NCBI RefSeq assembly: GCF_021130785.1
Contig: NC_060211.1
Span: 129,468,501 to 129,532,500, forward strand
Length of the DNA stretch: 64,000 nt
Direction of reading: 5' to 3'
Origin: Homalodisca vitripennis
Lineage: Eukaryota > Arthropoda > Insecta > Hemiptera > Cicadellidae
Part shown: positions 48,011-60,955 of the stretch, piece after piece
Position numbering within the stretch: position 1 is the first letter of the stretch
Layout: every line of letters starts with the position of its first letter
The notes under the pieces: generated by a model
The model's database searches: none
What the model was told of the DNA's origin: nothing
Seen by the model: the letters and a program-made list of their open reading frames with translations, nothing else
Program-made: the position numbers and the translations under genes

Positions 48011-49040
48011 TTTTTTTTTATTTATTTATTTATTTATTCAAACAATTTTATATGACAGCTACAGAAACATGTTCCAAAACAGCTATCTTAACTAAGTTAC
48101 AATATATAGACATAAATAGTAATGTACAAGTTATAATGAAAATAATATTCTGACAGTCACGTTAAAAAATAACCAAAAGCATATTTTTATCTAAACTTAA
48201 ACTAATTCTATGAATAACTCTAAACTCAATTAGTTAAACTAAACAGGAATATCAGTATAACTAATCTAAATCAAAAAGGTTGCTACATTTCATTAAAAAT
48301 ACACTTAACTTATCATTAAAAACATCTAGATCGGAAGCATAACAATTTAATAATCTCAATATTTTGTATAAAGGAAAGTTAAAATGTGACAGTGTTTTAC
48401 ACCTTGGTAAGGAAAACAAATTAAATGTTCTTACACTTCGTCCAGGTACATATAAATGAATGTTCTCTAATAAAAACCTGCTATCGATAGAACCATTTAA
48501 AACTTTGTGTGTTAAGGATGCTAATGAAAGTTTTCTTCTCAGAGACAGTTTAGGGGCAGCAAAAATGTTTCTCAAATCGGAAGTAGGAAAATCAAAGGGA
48601 CATGAACGAGAAAATCTTTTGAAATATAAATATCTTAGAAATTTATTCTGGAGAATTTCTATTTTATCACAATCAGACTTGGTTATTGAATCCCACACTA
48701 CCGCACAGTATTCCAATTTGCTTCTGATTAAAGTTTGGTACAACCTTATTATGGCTTCTGTATCTTGGAAAGACCTAGTATTTCTTTTAACAAACCCTAA
48801 CAGCTTATAAGATTCAGCTATCACGCTATATACGTGATCATTAAAAGTAAGAGTGGAATCAAAGATTATGCCCAAGTCCTTTATTGTATTGACTGACTTT
48901 AACGGAGTACTTCCAATATGATATAAATTATTGATAGAAACATTTCTCCGAGAGTATGACATAGCAAAACATTTCTGGACATTGAGATATAATTTATTAA
49001 ATAAACACCAGGAACTACAGCAAGTAATTTGTACCATGTA
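48011..49040 (-). pseudogene. 5'-truncated Jockey/CR1-type LINE
   Basis: A 263-codon minus-strand frame (stop at 48261) is intact from the truncation point. It reads CLFNKLYLNVQKC (after the RT catalytic box), LKSVNTIKDLGIIFDSTLTF, HVYSVIAESYKLLGFVKR, then LYQTLIRSKLEYCAVVWDSI and KIEILQNKFLRYLYFK, all conserved in the C-terminal half of Jockey-superfamily ORF2. The 3' UTR runs 48039-48260, ending in (TAAA)n plus A-run at 48011-48038 on the minus strand. The domain with the YADD catalytic box is missing, so it is inactive, but the long open frame suggests a young insertion. Confidence 0.9.
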
Positions 49041-49749
49041 TGACATCACCATTATTTCGACAGTTATATAAATTTTATTTAGTTAATATAGCAACCACAA
49101 TTTTCAGCTAGCAAAAGTTTATGATATTTAATTTTACCAAACATGCTCCAAGTTATTCGTTAGAGAGGATAACAGGTTATCGGTAATTTTCTATTGTCTA
49201 TGTTGCAAAATAGAACACATATACAGAACAATATCATTGCAATCTATCTCGTTTTTTACCTTTGGAAAGGAGTCAATGTTTATTGAAATTATAATAAGGT
49301 ATCAGAAGCTTTCAAGGAAGAAGAGGACAGGTTCGTATACCTGTATTATTATAATTGTTTAACATTAACGCTGGAAATCGTACTAAAACCTAAAACGATC
49401 TTTTCAAATTATTTATCGTCATTAATATATCATAACCATAAAACGAAATCACAAGAATAAATATATTTTTACCTAGAAACATCTATAGGAACAGTTTATC
49501 AGGACGCTGTAAATTAACAAATCAGTTTATAGATGAATAATTCATACTCAATTAATGCGCGCATAAGTAATATTGGCAATGTTCCACTAACATCAGCAAG
49601 AACACTGAGTTTCCATTTCAGACGCACTTTTAGACTACAATAGCAGCTCGTAAACATACATGTAGAATGCCTCGTGTTCTATTGAACTGTAATAGATAAC
49701 GTTAAAAATAATTACATAGTAAAAAAGGTTACAAAAGGGTAAATACAAG
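49041..49749. other. AT-rich DNA, no gene seen
   Basis: Nothing recognisable. Confidence 0.3.
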
Positions 49750-50050
49750 GCTGGAGTACGACTATCTAATGGTAACACGCGTTACTACATTACATGTTAA
49801 GATATTATATGACTTAACGCAGTTTGTTTCCACATTTAGTTATTCTGGGATTTTTTTAGCCATCATGGTTACCCTTGAGACCAATGTAAATATGTTCGTT
49901 GACGCTAGACCAAATCTCATCGACCGACATGTTCAATCATCGAAATCGTTGTTACCTATGTAGGAATGAAGCGTCAATTAAAATTTGAAGTCCATAGTAC
50001 TATAATAGGTCAGTTGATTTAGAGATATTGTACAGTTATTATAGCACATA
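49750..50050 (+). repeat. Dispersed repeat family, copy 1
   Basis: Shares ordered blocks with 57330-57670 and 63480-63770: CAT(C)ATGGTT(T/A)CCC..AAGACCAATGT, GTT(A/G)A(C/T)G(C/T)T(C/A)AG, then ...TATGTAGGAATGAA and a final GATATTG segment. A fragment also lies at 50870-50930. Some copies end with AGACAGATATACAGACAGAAA. Such repeats are frequent in insect genomes; class not determined. Confidence 0.5.
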
Positions 50051-51549
50051 TATTAAATTTATATGGAGCTAATACTTTATAAATCAAAACAACTTTTCGG
50101 AAATACTTGATTTATTCCGAAATTTAAGTTCACCAAAAAATTAACAAAGTTTACAAACTTTTGATTCGATTTTCTTCAAAACTTCACACAATCGAACATA
50201 TCTAATTAAGAGTCTGATTAAAAATGAATTAAAATTAAAATGAAACTAAAAATTTATACTTCTCCAAAAATGGTTTAAATTAACAAAATAAAATAAAAGT
50301 TCTCTTCTCAAAATACTCAAAATCAATATAACACAAAACTTGATATTAACTTTATGACCAAAATCTAATTCACAATACTTCAAAAAATTGAATTAATTCT
50401 CAGACTCTGAAAGATGGGAAACTTTATAAATTTTAATTAATTACAACAGTATAAAATATCAAAGATATTAACTAAACGCTGGTACGGGACTTACTACTTT
50501 AAGATTACGGAGGCTGATAGGGATTTAATACGCACTGAAAAAAACTTAAAAACTTGAATTAAATTTACACACGATAAAAGGATTACTCTAAATCCCAAAC
50601 TATAGGGTTAGAGGAAGAGCTGCGATACTCAACAGGACATCTGCACCTTCTCGTCGTGGCTTCAAGACTCGACTGATCCCCCTCTCTCTCTCGAGCCGGG
50701 TCGGAACGTATCGCCGTCGTCATCTCGATCAGCTGATGTACCGGTCTAACTAAACAAACAATGTCCACGCACCGCGTCTAGTTAACAAAAAGAACCTACT
50801 TCCTACCGCGATTCAGCATAAATAATTACAACTATGGTACAATATCGTACAGTAAGATATACAGGTGAATGAAAATTGTCCAGTCCCTCAAGTGATAGGC
50901 TTCACTAACGCTCAGCCAATATTAGTTATTCATGTAGTAAGGTAATAAAATTATGTTTATATTTGACGTTTAGTGAATGTAAGATAAATGTTATGGCATA
51001 AATCGAGGTGAAATTATCAACCAATCATCTCTTCTCCCGTACATATGGTAAGTTGAAACTGACGTCTCACCGGTATAATTTAACACAATGGGCCTAATCG
51101 TGACTACCTTCTGCATTTAAAGGATAACATGTAATTATTCTGTACCTACAATGTAATACGGCATTTTGTTTTTCAGCATGTGCTGTACACAATCCAAAGT
51201 CCTGATTCTTTTATTCACCAAGTTCATCACCAACTCTCTGTAACTTCGAGAGGAGTTACATAGCTAAAACAGTTAACACATATAGTGAAGGAGTTAAAAT
51301 ACTTTATTGATGAAGTTTGATGTTTAATGGCTATATATACCATATATTTCATGCATAAATTTATGTCACAAGGAATTATTAACATTTTTGAATATAAATC
51401 CGATCCACTTTGAATCCAATCCAATATACGAATATTGAAATCTGATATAACGTGTAATCTGATATTTTACTATAAAAAATACGGACTTTTTATATAAATC
51501 ATGATTTTTAAGAGGAAAAAGCTGTTACTTAGTTTATTAAAACCCCTTA

Positions 51550-51554
<5 letters not shown>
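50051..51554. other. AT-rich DNA with a GC-rich pocket
   Basis: 50580-50770 is GC-rich with a 61-codon minus-strand frame rich in R/E/S. No splice-bounded structure or domain. It could be part of a long terminal repeat or an exon; undecided. Confidence 0.25.
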
Positions 51555-51618
<64 letters not shown>

Positions 51619-51647
51619 GGGGAACAAGTACTTTTTGTGATTCAATG
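51555..51647. repeat. (TG)n microsatellite with shared flank
   Basis: (TG)~30 at 51555-51615, followed by a block (51617-51647) shared with 12607-12639 next to a (TA)n run. Confidence 0.9.
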
Positions 51648-51862
51648 ATTATTGAAAAATAAAATTTGGCTATTGCAAATGTAATAACTGCAAATATTTA
51701 TATAGTTGGTAACAGCCTAATTTAATTTTTGTATTGCATTGTATACATGGTGAGGATTTTAGATCCACCTTTGTAAAACCCCTTAGATTTTGAGGAGTTC
51801 CGTTTTACCTTGCACAGATGTGGATTTCTTTGTAACCGTTTGTTTTTCCTCGATTCCAGTAA

Positions 51863-51988
51863 CTATTGTTGAAGTGTTTCTGCAATATCAGCTGTAACTC
51901 TAGCGTCCCGACTGGCCATGGACACCGGCTCCTGATCTGTGACAGCGACGCCGGAGAGTGACATCGTCCTTACAAACGTTCCATTCAT
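51863..51988 (-). CDS. Unassigned coding-like segment
   Basis: From an ATG at 51988 the minus strand encodes 41 residues (MNGTFVRTMSLSGVAVTDQE, then SRDARVTADIAETLQQ) to a TAG, in a GC-rich pocket. The same frame stays open another 46 codons after that single stop. An AG (GCTGTCACAG) at about 51935 could be an acceptor, making the 3' part a terminal exon. No family is recognised; it may be a gene end, an exon, or decayed mobile DNA. Confidence 0.25.
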   Translation of the reverse strand: MNGTFVRTMSLSGVAVTDQEPVSMASRDARVTADIAETLQQ

Positions 51989-54958
51989 ATTTGTCTTTTT
52001 TATTTTAATGCTCTAGTTCTAAACAATTCAACATGTGACAAATTTACTTTTTTGGCTTGATTGTCTTCATATATAGTTGTTAATTTTTAACGTGACCTAC
52101 GATGTCACAACGGTTTAACAGTTACTTAAATATTCCGTAGTACATGCTAATTTTATCACAAATACTAAAACTGACACCCTTGTTTATTTTTTCAATGTGT
52201 GTAATTTTCAACCCCTCTAGCAAGGCCACACAGCAGGCAAGCCCTCCAGAACCAATCAGAAAAGCGATCACCACCGAACTTACCGTTTCGCCAATATGTT
52301 CCCCCAGAGGTGCATATAGCAGAGGTGGGCAAGATATCAGCCCTTATCAATAATGTAACAGAGAGCCCATCACATCGTTTATCGCTCGGCGTTGCTCATG
52401 AAACGGATTAGCTACATCTACCCCCCTAACTACGTCATCAATCTTATACTTCGCCGTTCGTTTGTTGCTAAACAGCACTTCTTAATGATACTGTGTTAGA
52501 AGATAAGTCTACTGTAATTTCCTAAAGTAAGTGGCCGTCTTATTTCATGGATGCTGACACACTTTAAAATTAAAAAAGAATAAATTTCAAAATTTAGGTT
52601 TGTGTTCTAAGAATATGTTTTAATAAAACTGTTGAAGAGCTATTGGAGTAGGACCAATATTTACGAAAATATATATAAAATCGCAGGTACTGACGTATGA
52701 AGGCAATTTAAAAAATCTAAAGTTTACGTTGAATTTATTGAAACCTGTGTTTTATTTAGTATGATCATGATTTTTAAGTAACTAAAAAAGTGACGGTAGT
52801 CAAAATCTCAGGATATGGTCACAACCACATCTAATATGGTACGTATCACAATAATTACCACAAGTTAATGCTAACCCTATGACTTATATATTCAGTATTT
52901 ATAGGTGCAAATTTGAAAAAAAATAAAAGTAAACCGTTATGAACGTTTATTTTATAAGTTGGAAGACATTTTTGAACACAAACTACAGTAAAAAACTAAA
53001 ATAATCTAATTTTAATGCACAGTTCGTGTTCAAAGTATAATTAAAAATATTGTAACATATTTATAATTAGTATTTTGGTATAAAAAACATCCATAAACTG
53101 AAAGAACATAGCCTTATAAGTTATAAATATTTAATTCAACTTTATCGAGTAGCTTTGTTATTTATGAAATACCTTTTGCAAGGAATGAACATACATTGAT
53201 CTCTTCTCTGAACTATATTTGCTATGGAAATAATATAAAATATTATGGGCACCAAAAATTAGACTTCTATTTGTACAATCGCTTTGATATCGCTACTTTC
53301 TCAAAGGGATACGGGGGAAGACATCCCCTCTTAATTTATACATTGCAAACAGGCATTCCAGCCTTGTGACCTATCAAAATTGCTCAAAAACTTATCGAAC
53401 GTCATTCACCTAGTCAATATGCAAAATTGAAGCCGTTTAAAAGCCTTTAATATTTGTTAACATAATACTTGGAATCCTTCTAAACGATACCAGACATATT
53501 CAGAAATGGAATGTAATGACGCTCTCACTTTTGCAGGAATGTTATTTTCGACATGCTGTCTACATTTCCGTGTACCCTGATTCCTCCGCTTTGTAGCGAG
53601 ACCAGTTCGAGGTTAGTACGCTGAGAGTTGTTTGTGTGACAGTGCGTTTCGTGAAAAAATGTCAGTTTAATCTACCGCCACAGTTGCGAAATACGCGGCT
53701 TCATCCGTTATCTCGTTTGGAAGGAAAATACTCCGGTTGAGGTTCATAATGAAATAAAAACAGTATAGTTCCAAATGATGGATTAGAAATCTATCTCCAC
53801 GGAGTTTGTAGAGTTTCAAAAACTCTTGCTCGACCTCCACTTGATTCAACTCGTGTTAGTCTATCAGCTGTTTTGAACACGCGGATGGTTTCCCATATCT
53901 GAACGTTTTTGTGATGGTTTCGTTTAGTGAACAAGTGATGAGCTTGATCTGGTTGTGGAGTGCATAGTTCGCATAATTTCAGTCACAAATGAAGGTCTTC
54001 GCTCCTCTGATCATCATGCAATAGACATAAGGCCGTTATTAATTAGTGACACCACGTATAAGATAATTCTTTTCCTGATATACATGTGAAAAAACACTGT
54101 CTTCATTTAAAGCAGTAAAATACTACAGACTGGCTCATTTTCAGAAAGTATGTTTTTTAGAAACCTACTATAAAAATCTGCTATGACAATTTACTAGATA
54201 ACACTATCAAGCCTAAACATATGCAATGGATTGTGTTATATAAAATAACTAAAAATTTAAAGAATTATATCTGAATAAACCAATGCGCTTAATAAATTGT
54301 ACATTTGTAAAATATATCATTGAGCAAATGAGACTATGGTTTTGTGTATAAATGTTTATTAAGGACGATTCAAGGTCGAGCCCAATCTCGATCCGGGTTG
54401 TGGTCGAAGCAATGGGCCCTACAGTATTGAGGGTACCTGAAACATGTGGAAGTGAATAAACGTAGATACTCATTGTGTTATTGGTAATAATTACAGTTTT
54501 AATGCTACAGTGAAGGTCTGCAATTTTAAGTCAAAGTTAAGTTGAATAGTAAAAATTAAGAGAAGGGCCATGTGTACTTAATGTACTGACCTCCATCGGC
54601 ATAAATTTTTTAAGAGACTAGATAGAAAAGTTTGTCTCATAGAATACCAATAGATATTAAATTAATGATTGATGTGGAAATGTTTTCACCTACCCAAAAG
54701 TATGTTCATGAATATCATCAGTGCTTTAATTAATGACTACATTTTTGGAAGTAAACGAAGGCCAATTTTACTATATAAATCTAAATGATCGAATTACATG
54801 AATACGCGTAATATGAGAAATACGATTTTTTCAGTAATTTTAATAACAACCATTAAACGTATTATTTTAATTACTTCAGAAAACAAATAAAATGAAACCA
54901 TTCAGTCTTTAACTTATATATTGAATTGGGTGAGCTTTAAAAATGTTTGAAATAATTT
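51989..54958. other. AT-rich DNA with small pockets
   Basis: 52205-52370 is GC-richer, open on both strands, with a donor-like ACG/GTAAGT on the minus strand at 52284; from 52325 the motif CAGAGGTGGGCAAGAT resembles a hAT terminal repeat, but no partner end was found. 53490-53850 has a 60-codon minus-strand frame without motifs. The rest is AT-rich. Confidence 0.25.
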
Positions 54959-55326
54959 TTAACCATTTATGCAATTTATTTGATGATATAAAGACAATAA
55001 CCAAATATTGAAGAAGTTAGTCAAGTTGTTGTCATAGAAACAAGCCGACTGGGGAGTCATTCTTAACTGTAGGTACTGGACCGTGGTGAAATTTATGGAA
55101 CTAATGAAACTTTCTATATCGATGAGAGCTTCAAACTGACTACCATTGACTTTAATAGATTCAACAACCTTCCGCACACCTGCAAGAACGGCAGCGAATA
55201 CAATAGTAGCATTTTCTTCTGCTGAAGCACATAATATTCCAGACTGACAAACCTTTTGGTAGTGCAATTTCTTCCGCAACAATCACAGGCTGTTTTTCTA
55301 GCTGGTTTGGGATTGTACACCCACAA
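54959..55326 (-). pseudogene. Ty3/gypsy-type gag-pol remnant
   Basis: Across one frameshift the minus strand reads PARKTACDCCGRN and CQSGILCASAEEN, a degraded CCHC zinc-knuckle region of gag, then NATIVFAAVLAG and VESIKVNGSQFEALID, the usual lead-in to the retroviral-type aspartic protease. The catalytic D is kept but the DTGS motif is changed (DIES), so it cannot be active. Only this ~370-bp piece is recognisable; no reverse transcriptase or LTRs seen nearby. Confidence 0.65.
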
Positions 55327-56858
55327 AATAAGTATTTTTAGCCTAATTGTAGAGAATGTTATGATGTGGAATGGTTATAGGGCTATCAATGCGGTGATAA
55401 AATACTTTCACATCACTGCATAATAATTTTTTTAGAGGGACCGCTGAATTTAACTCCGATAGCGGTAAAGTGTTATATTTGTTTTTTGTGCTGATTCAAG
55501 GACAGTGCTCATGTATAAGCCTATTTCAAAGTAAGAGTATCAATTTCTAATATTATTGATCAAGTATTCATTGAAGTTAGTGCACTAATGAAAGAATCTA
55601 ATACACAGTCATCACAAAATGATTCTCCTCAGTACTTACAGAACGCAACTCACAATCTTTACTCAATATATTAAGAGTTGTATAAAATGTATCAATTGCT
55701 TCATCAGATTTTTGTATACGTGTAGCCAAACAGTTTCATCTATAGATTATTCTTTTAGATTTTGTATGGAGATCCTGTAAAATTGTTATTACTTTTTAGT
55801 ATTTTTAGGCTTTGTTTCCAAATTTAAAAACAAATTGGTGTAATTTTTATTTATAATCAGTTGTTTTTGAAGCAGTTATAAAGTTAACAAAAGTCGCATA
55901 CCAATGTATGCGTTAAAAAGATGGGTTCGCAAAAGTAGGACACACTTTCAATATTCCAGGTTTTTATACACTTTTTCATTTGAAGAAGATTTTGTGTTAC
56001 TTAATAAATTGTTATGCAATTCAGTAACAACCTTGAGCGAGAAGAAACCTTTATTAAGCAAGAACACAACTAGGTTAATTCTTACATTTAGAAAGAATAA
56101 AATGGTTACTATATGACAAAAATATGACTCATGACTATAGTATATAACAATTATACACTTTATAGCTCTTTGTGAAGTTCTCGAAAAATTACCTTAAGGT
56201 ATTATAAACACAAATCATTGGTTCTATAATTAAAAAAAATTGAATACCTATACTTCATAGTCAACAGGAAATTTGTCTGCAGTTAGTAAAATAGATCGGA
56301 GTTTAAGACATTGTAATATTATGGGGAAAATATTAAAATGAAAGGTAAATTTTGGAAAATGTACTCGGCGGACAGATCCGAAGGTTTGCCGGATTGTTAT
56401 TTCATGCTTGCCCACTGAAAACATCGAGATTTTTGGGACAACCTGGTCCGACTGAGACTTTTCCTTTAGCACACCCTCCTTTGATCGTTTAGCTAAAGCA
56501 CTATGACTATATCGTAGCTACTAGTCTCCATGAGTTAATTGACGGACATATGCATGAGCTTAGGCAAGAGTTAAAGCATTCGGGTTGTTCTCCACTAGTC
56601 AGCTTCACAAAATCACACTCAAGGAACAAAATCAAAATGAGAGGCGACGCTAAAATAAATATATAAAGAGGCTGCGGGATTATGACTCCTTCCTCAGAAT
56701 GCCACTGAAGAGTGATAGAGATGGGAGTGTGAGGTGTTAATCTGATGGGGCATACCTGCATTGTATTTTATATTGCACAACCTGAGAAGAGTTTACACTC
56801 ACAATTCAACACTCAGAACACTGCAATAACACTTCAAGGATATTCAAGATACACCTAC
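55327..56858. other. AT-rich DNA, probable intron
   Basis: Two overlapping minus-strand frames near 56250-56760 lack motifs. A short donor-bounded segment at 55643-55664 (KDCELRS, 22 nt, minus) is noted but unsupported. Confidence 0.25.
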
Positions 56859-57103
56859 CTGCAAGTACCACCCGGCTCCAGGCTCCACGCCTGGTGACCG
56901 AGAGGTGTGGGAGGTTCGAAGTCAGGATCCTCGCAGTAGTCGGGCTGTTGCCCAGACGATCCCGTTCCTCCTTGGCGGCCCTGGGGTTCGTTCCACCAGT
57001 GGGTGTGTTCCTCGCGTCCAGTCTTGCTAGGGACACAGTCGAGCTTGCAGCCCTTCCATTGGTCGTAGAACTGGTTGGCCACCGTAGCCGCGTAGCAGGA
57101 CAT
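56859..57103 (-). CDS. Internal exon, Cys-bearing hydrophilic protein
   Basis: This 245-nt GC-rich minus-strand island has a clear acceptor (CTTCTCACTG...CTGTGCAG) and a perfect donor (CAG/GTAGGT). It starts in phase 0 and encodes 81 residues plus two bases: MSCYAATVANQFYDQWKGCK, LDCVPSKTGREEHTHWW, a G/Q/S-rich stretch, then DYCEDPDFEPPTPLG and a final GGTC. Five cysteines, acidic and proline-rich patches and no hydrophobic run suggest an extracellular or low-complexity region. Its start phase matches the end of exon 62967-63144. The frame breaks at both splice sites but not between. Family not recognised. Confidence 0.65.
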
Positions 57104-57329
57104 CTGCACAGTCAGTTACAGTGAGAAGACTAAGGGACTATATACATGCTCGTACATTGTGCATATTGGTCAGTGAATAATAGTTACTTTTCGCATGTTC
57201 TAATAAAAAAAACTTCTATCAAGTTATTAGGATATTTTGCTAATACGTTTAGAATATAATTAGACCTTTATCTGAGAACAGCGAATAGTCTATTTTGAAA
57301 TATTGAGTGGATAACTTAATAGATTACAA

Positions 57330-57670
57330 GCTATGACTATGTCTAACTATACGACGCTTAACAAGCATCGCTTAAGTTGTATGTACAATTTTAAATATCG
57401 CTATGCCAAATGTAAAATTCCATATGATTTATACTCAGTTTTTTATCATCTATTTATTTACTCTGCGACTTTCTCATTGCCATTATGGTTTCCCATAAGA
57501 CCAATGTTAAACTTTTCGTTAATGTTCAGCTAAATGCTAAAAAGTGACATGCACCATCCTCGAACTCAATATTGCCTATATAAAAATTATGTTTCGTGCA
57601 AAATTTAATATACTCCAGATATAGTGTGGAAGACAGATATACAGACAGAAATTATTTTTATAACCCCTAG
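57330..57670 (+). repeat. Dispersed repeat family, copy 2
   Basis: Matches 49750-50050 and 63480-63770 in ordered blocks: CATTATGGTTTCCCATAAGA, CCAATGTTAAA, GTTAATGTTCAGCTAAATGC, GACATGCACCATCCTCGAAC, then AAATTTAATATACTCC and GACAGATATACAGACAGAAA. Confidence 0.55.
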
Positions 57671-58189
57671 ATACAAGGCTTCGTTGACGATTTCAAAGAA
57701 AAATATCTAAATAATCTAATTACGTATTAATTATGTAGATTGTATTTCCTTCACTATATTATTTAAATGTCTGTTTACTTTTTTTTATTAAAAATTTCAT
57801 AATATAATCTGGGTTCTTAAATTATTCAAATATATATTAAATGCGTTGAGTTCCAGATAATGATGAATTATGTGAGCCGAATATATTTGACGAATTCTTA
57901 TAGACTTAACAATATAAGGGCAGGGAGATTTCAGTATAAAGAGGAACTGGTACCAGAATAAGTGACCTGGAGGAGTGGATGCGAGTAAAGAGGAACACCA
58001 GATGTACTACCGAGGCTAAGGGATATTAGGCTCGAAGGCGTGATACCAAGTGTAAAAATATACTCAGTGGATTCTAGCCTCCAAGAGTACATTGGGATGT
58101 TACCTTAGCCATTGAAATACTATGATAACAGGGGTATCCAGGACCTCAAGGTAAATGAACCCTGCGAAATCTGGAATTTGTGTTAAGAC
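57671..58189. other. AT-rich DNA, no gene seen
   Basis: Nothing recognisable. Confidence 0.3.
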
Positions 58190-58815
58190 TCAAGCGAAGA
58201 TCGATCTATTAGATACTTTATTTAATGAAAACTACCTCTTAAAACGAGATGAAATCAAACCCAGCCCAATATAATCTATATATAACATATCTAAATCTAT
58301 CTCTAAAATAATTAAAAATATATAATAAAATAAAGATATATTTTGTCATACCTTTTTGAATGAAACATACAAATAACAATATTTGTAAACAACAATCATG
58401 ATTTAGACTCATTTTTTAAACATTTTGTGTTTCAAACATTGTTTGTAAAATAAACACAACCAGTGTTTTCACTATCGATTAAGAAAGAAATCAACCGAAT
58501 GTTCGTACATAATAATACACTAAGCCAAAACCTAAGATCGATCTTTCAGATAACCTAATTTAAGAAAACCACATCTTAAGAGGAAAAAAATCTATAATAT
58601 AACCTTACTACCCAAAAAATGGTAAAAATAAATATAAATCTATTAAAATCATACTTATATTGTTTGGTTACTGAAATACACAAATACGAAAATTTTTAAC
58701 AATAATTACGATTTAACCTCATCTGTAAAGTATTCCGTAAATTTGCTTCTTAAATAAATAGGTGTGTAAAATAATATAGCTAGTGTTTTTAACATAGATT
58801 AAGACAAAAACATTA
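58190..58815. repeat. Diverged tandem duplication (~320 bp)
   Basis: Segment 58190-58500 recurs in decayed form at 58530-58815: AGATCGATCT near the start, AACCACATCTTAAGAGG / AACTACCTCTTAAAACGAG, AACAAT(C/A)AT...GATTTA(G/A)(A)CTCAT, and CAGTGTTTTCAC / TAGTGTTTTTAACA...GATTAAGA at the end. Confidence 0.55.
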
Positions 58816-58884
58816 TGAAATCGATCGACCGTTTCTAAAATGTTAGTATAAAAAAGCGCCAAAACCTCTAAAACAGTATCATGT

Positions 58885-59284
58885 TAATGGCTTCACGGAT
58901 CCCAGCATCACACGGTGTACAGTAATAGCATACTTGTTTGTGCTCTTGAGAGTAACCGCCTTTGATTAATATTCCGTCTTATTTACTTTAGACAGGTAAA
59001 TCAAACTTTATTATATAACGACGTTATGGACCCCAACATTACTATGGTGTACAGTAATAGCATTCTTGTTTCTGCTCTTGACAGTAACCGCCTTTGATTA
59101 ATATTCCCTCTTGTTTACTTTAGACAGGTAAATCAAACTTTATTATATAACGACGTTATGGACCCCACCATTACTATGGTGTACAGTAATAGCATACTTG
59201 TTTGTGCTCTTGAGAATAACCGCCTTTGATTGATATATATTCCGTCTTATTAACTTTAGGCAGGAAAAGTCAACCTTTCCATCT
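58885..59284. repeat. Satellite array, ~130-bp unit, part 1
   Basis: Three units. Landmarks ATGGTGTACAGTAATAGCAT, TTGTTTGTGCTCTTGAG and CAGGTAAATCAAACTTTATT repeat every ~128-140 bp. The last unit is cut at about 59284 by the LINE at 59285-60955; the array resumes at 60956. Confidence 0.9.
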
Positions 59285-60955
59285 CAAATCAAATCAATTC
59301 AAATCAGATCAAATTTTTAATTGCTCGTAACTATTTAAAATTGTTTAATTCTAAATGTTAAACTCTCATACCACATTACCACCACGTCCAAACTTACAAA
59401 ATTTTCATGCATTCCAATCTCATTCATCCATCGCCAATCTCAACCCACTTCCAGCGCTGGAGTCAGTCATCGAATTGGGCGGTCTCCCAGTTAAACGCCA
59501 GAAACTCGTCAATGCTGTAGAATGCCAGAAAGCACTTAAGACGAGCTTTTGACGCCTTGGGCGTTTGGGCGTTTTTCATAGAATTTGGCATCTGTTGATG
59601 AAATGAACATCTGTCTGCGAAGGTAAGTGCTCACAAATCACCGTTCTGTGTCTTGCACTTCGGTAGTTATATCAGCCTTTAGTCTCATATCCGTGTATGT
59701 CACGTCCCCTGGTTAGAGCACATTTAGACAAACAGAACAAAGATGTTTTTTAAATGTAGAGACTGCGCAAAGTCAAGTTTTTTTGCAATTTAAACAAACA
59801 CACACAAATTATCAATGGTGAGAGTGAATTAGCCCATAATATGACGCAATCAATACCTGACTGGGGAAATACCGGGCCTAGGACCCCAAAACATACATTC
59901 CTGAGGACAGTTTGGCACAAACATGGTCAATGTGATTATTCCATCACAATTACTCAACCCTCGATCGAGGAGTATTCCAAGGAATTTTGAGGAGTAGACT
60001 TCTTTCAATATGGAATCTGCCAACGTGACGGCTGACCCACATTGGGAGTCCACTGGGTGCAGTGCGAAATTTAGCACGTTGGATTTCGATGAATTCGTTT
60101 GAATGTTGAGGCTATTGAAATATTGAACACAATTGTTGATGTCGCGACAAAGGTTTGTAGTTCTAAACCTTCTTGTGAGTTATCTCTGAAACAGAGAGCC
60201 GTGTCATCAGCATACTACACAATTTTACCATGCAACAGTGATGAATTTACGACGTTGACATACAACAGGAAAAGGATTGGACTGAGTATAGGACCCTGAG
60301 GAACTCCATAACTCAGATGCACTGGTTTGGAAAATTCGTTTGAGATCTGAACCACTTGAGCTCTCTGATTTAAAAATGATTTAAGCCATACGAGCAGCAC
60401 GCCTCGGATGCCATGAGATAGTATTCTGTGAAGCAGTATTCATGTCAACGCAATCGAATGCTTTAGAAAAGTCAAGAAACAAACTGAATGTGTGATCCTG
60501 ACGTTTTAGCCCCTCTACAAGCATATCAACCAGACTCACCACTGCGTCTATCGTTGATTTATTTTTCCTGAATCAAAATTGGTGTTCAGGAAGCTGGTTG
60601 TTTTTATTTAAGAAGTAAATCATTCTCGTTAGAAAGATTTTCCAAATATTTTGCTTAAAACAGGCAAATTGAGACGTGCCGATAGTTATATATTGAACAG
60701 GGGGTTTCTTTCTTGAAAACTGGATGCACTTTTGTAATTTTTAGGACAGAGATAAAAACTCCTGAGTTAAAAGACAAATTGACTAATTGAGTTAGTGGTT
60801 TCACAATATGCCTTGAGCATTATTTTATTAACCACATGGATCTCAAGTCTAGATCATTTGATTTTTTTGGCTGGGAAATGTTGAATAATTCTATCGAGCT
60901 CTTCCTCAACTACGGGAGTCAGAGCCATTGAGGCTGTTTGACTCTGTCTACGTGT
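59285..60955 (-). pseudogene. LINE inserted in satellite, decayed
   Basis: Minus-strand order, high to low: MALTPVVEEELDRIIQHFPA near 60930 (pre-RT), LKITKVHPVFKK near 60730, then KSTIDAVVSLVDMLVEGLKR and FSLFLDFSKAFDCVDMNTAS near 60560-60430 (RT motif A), WLKSFLNQRAQVVQISNEFS, YGVPQGPILSPILFLLYVN near 60310 (motif B), and YADDTALCFRD at 60214 (catalytic box) with a stop directly before it. Downstream SKFLGILLDRGL. The 3' tail on this strand is TTGAT/TTTGA-type short repeats (59285-59325). Jockey/CR1-like; several frameshifts, 5'-truncated. Confidence 0.85.

Noticed and set aside
48460..48810. 116-codon + strand ORF
   Set aside because: Antisense shadow of the conserved LINE frame on the minus strand.
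52318..52360. hAT terminal repeat (CAGAGGTGGGCAAGAT)
   Set aside because: Only one end seen; no inverted partner or duplicated target nearby.
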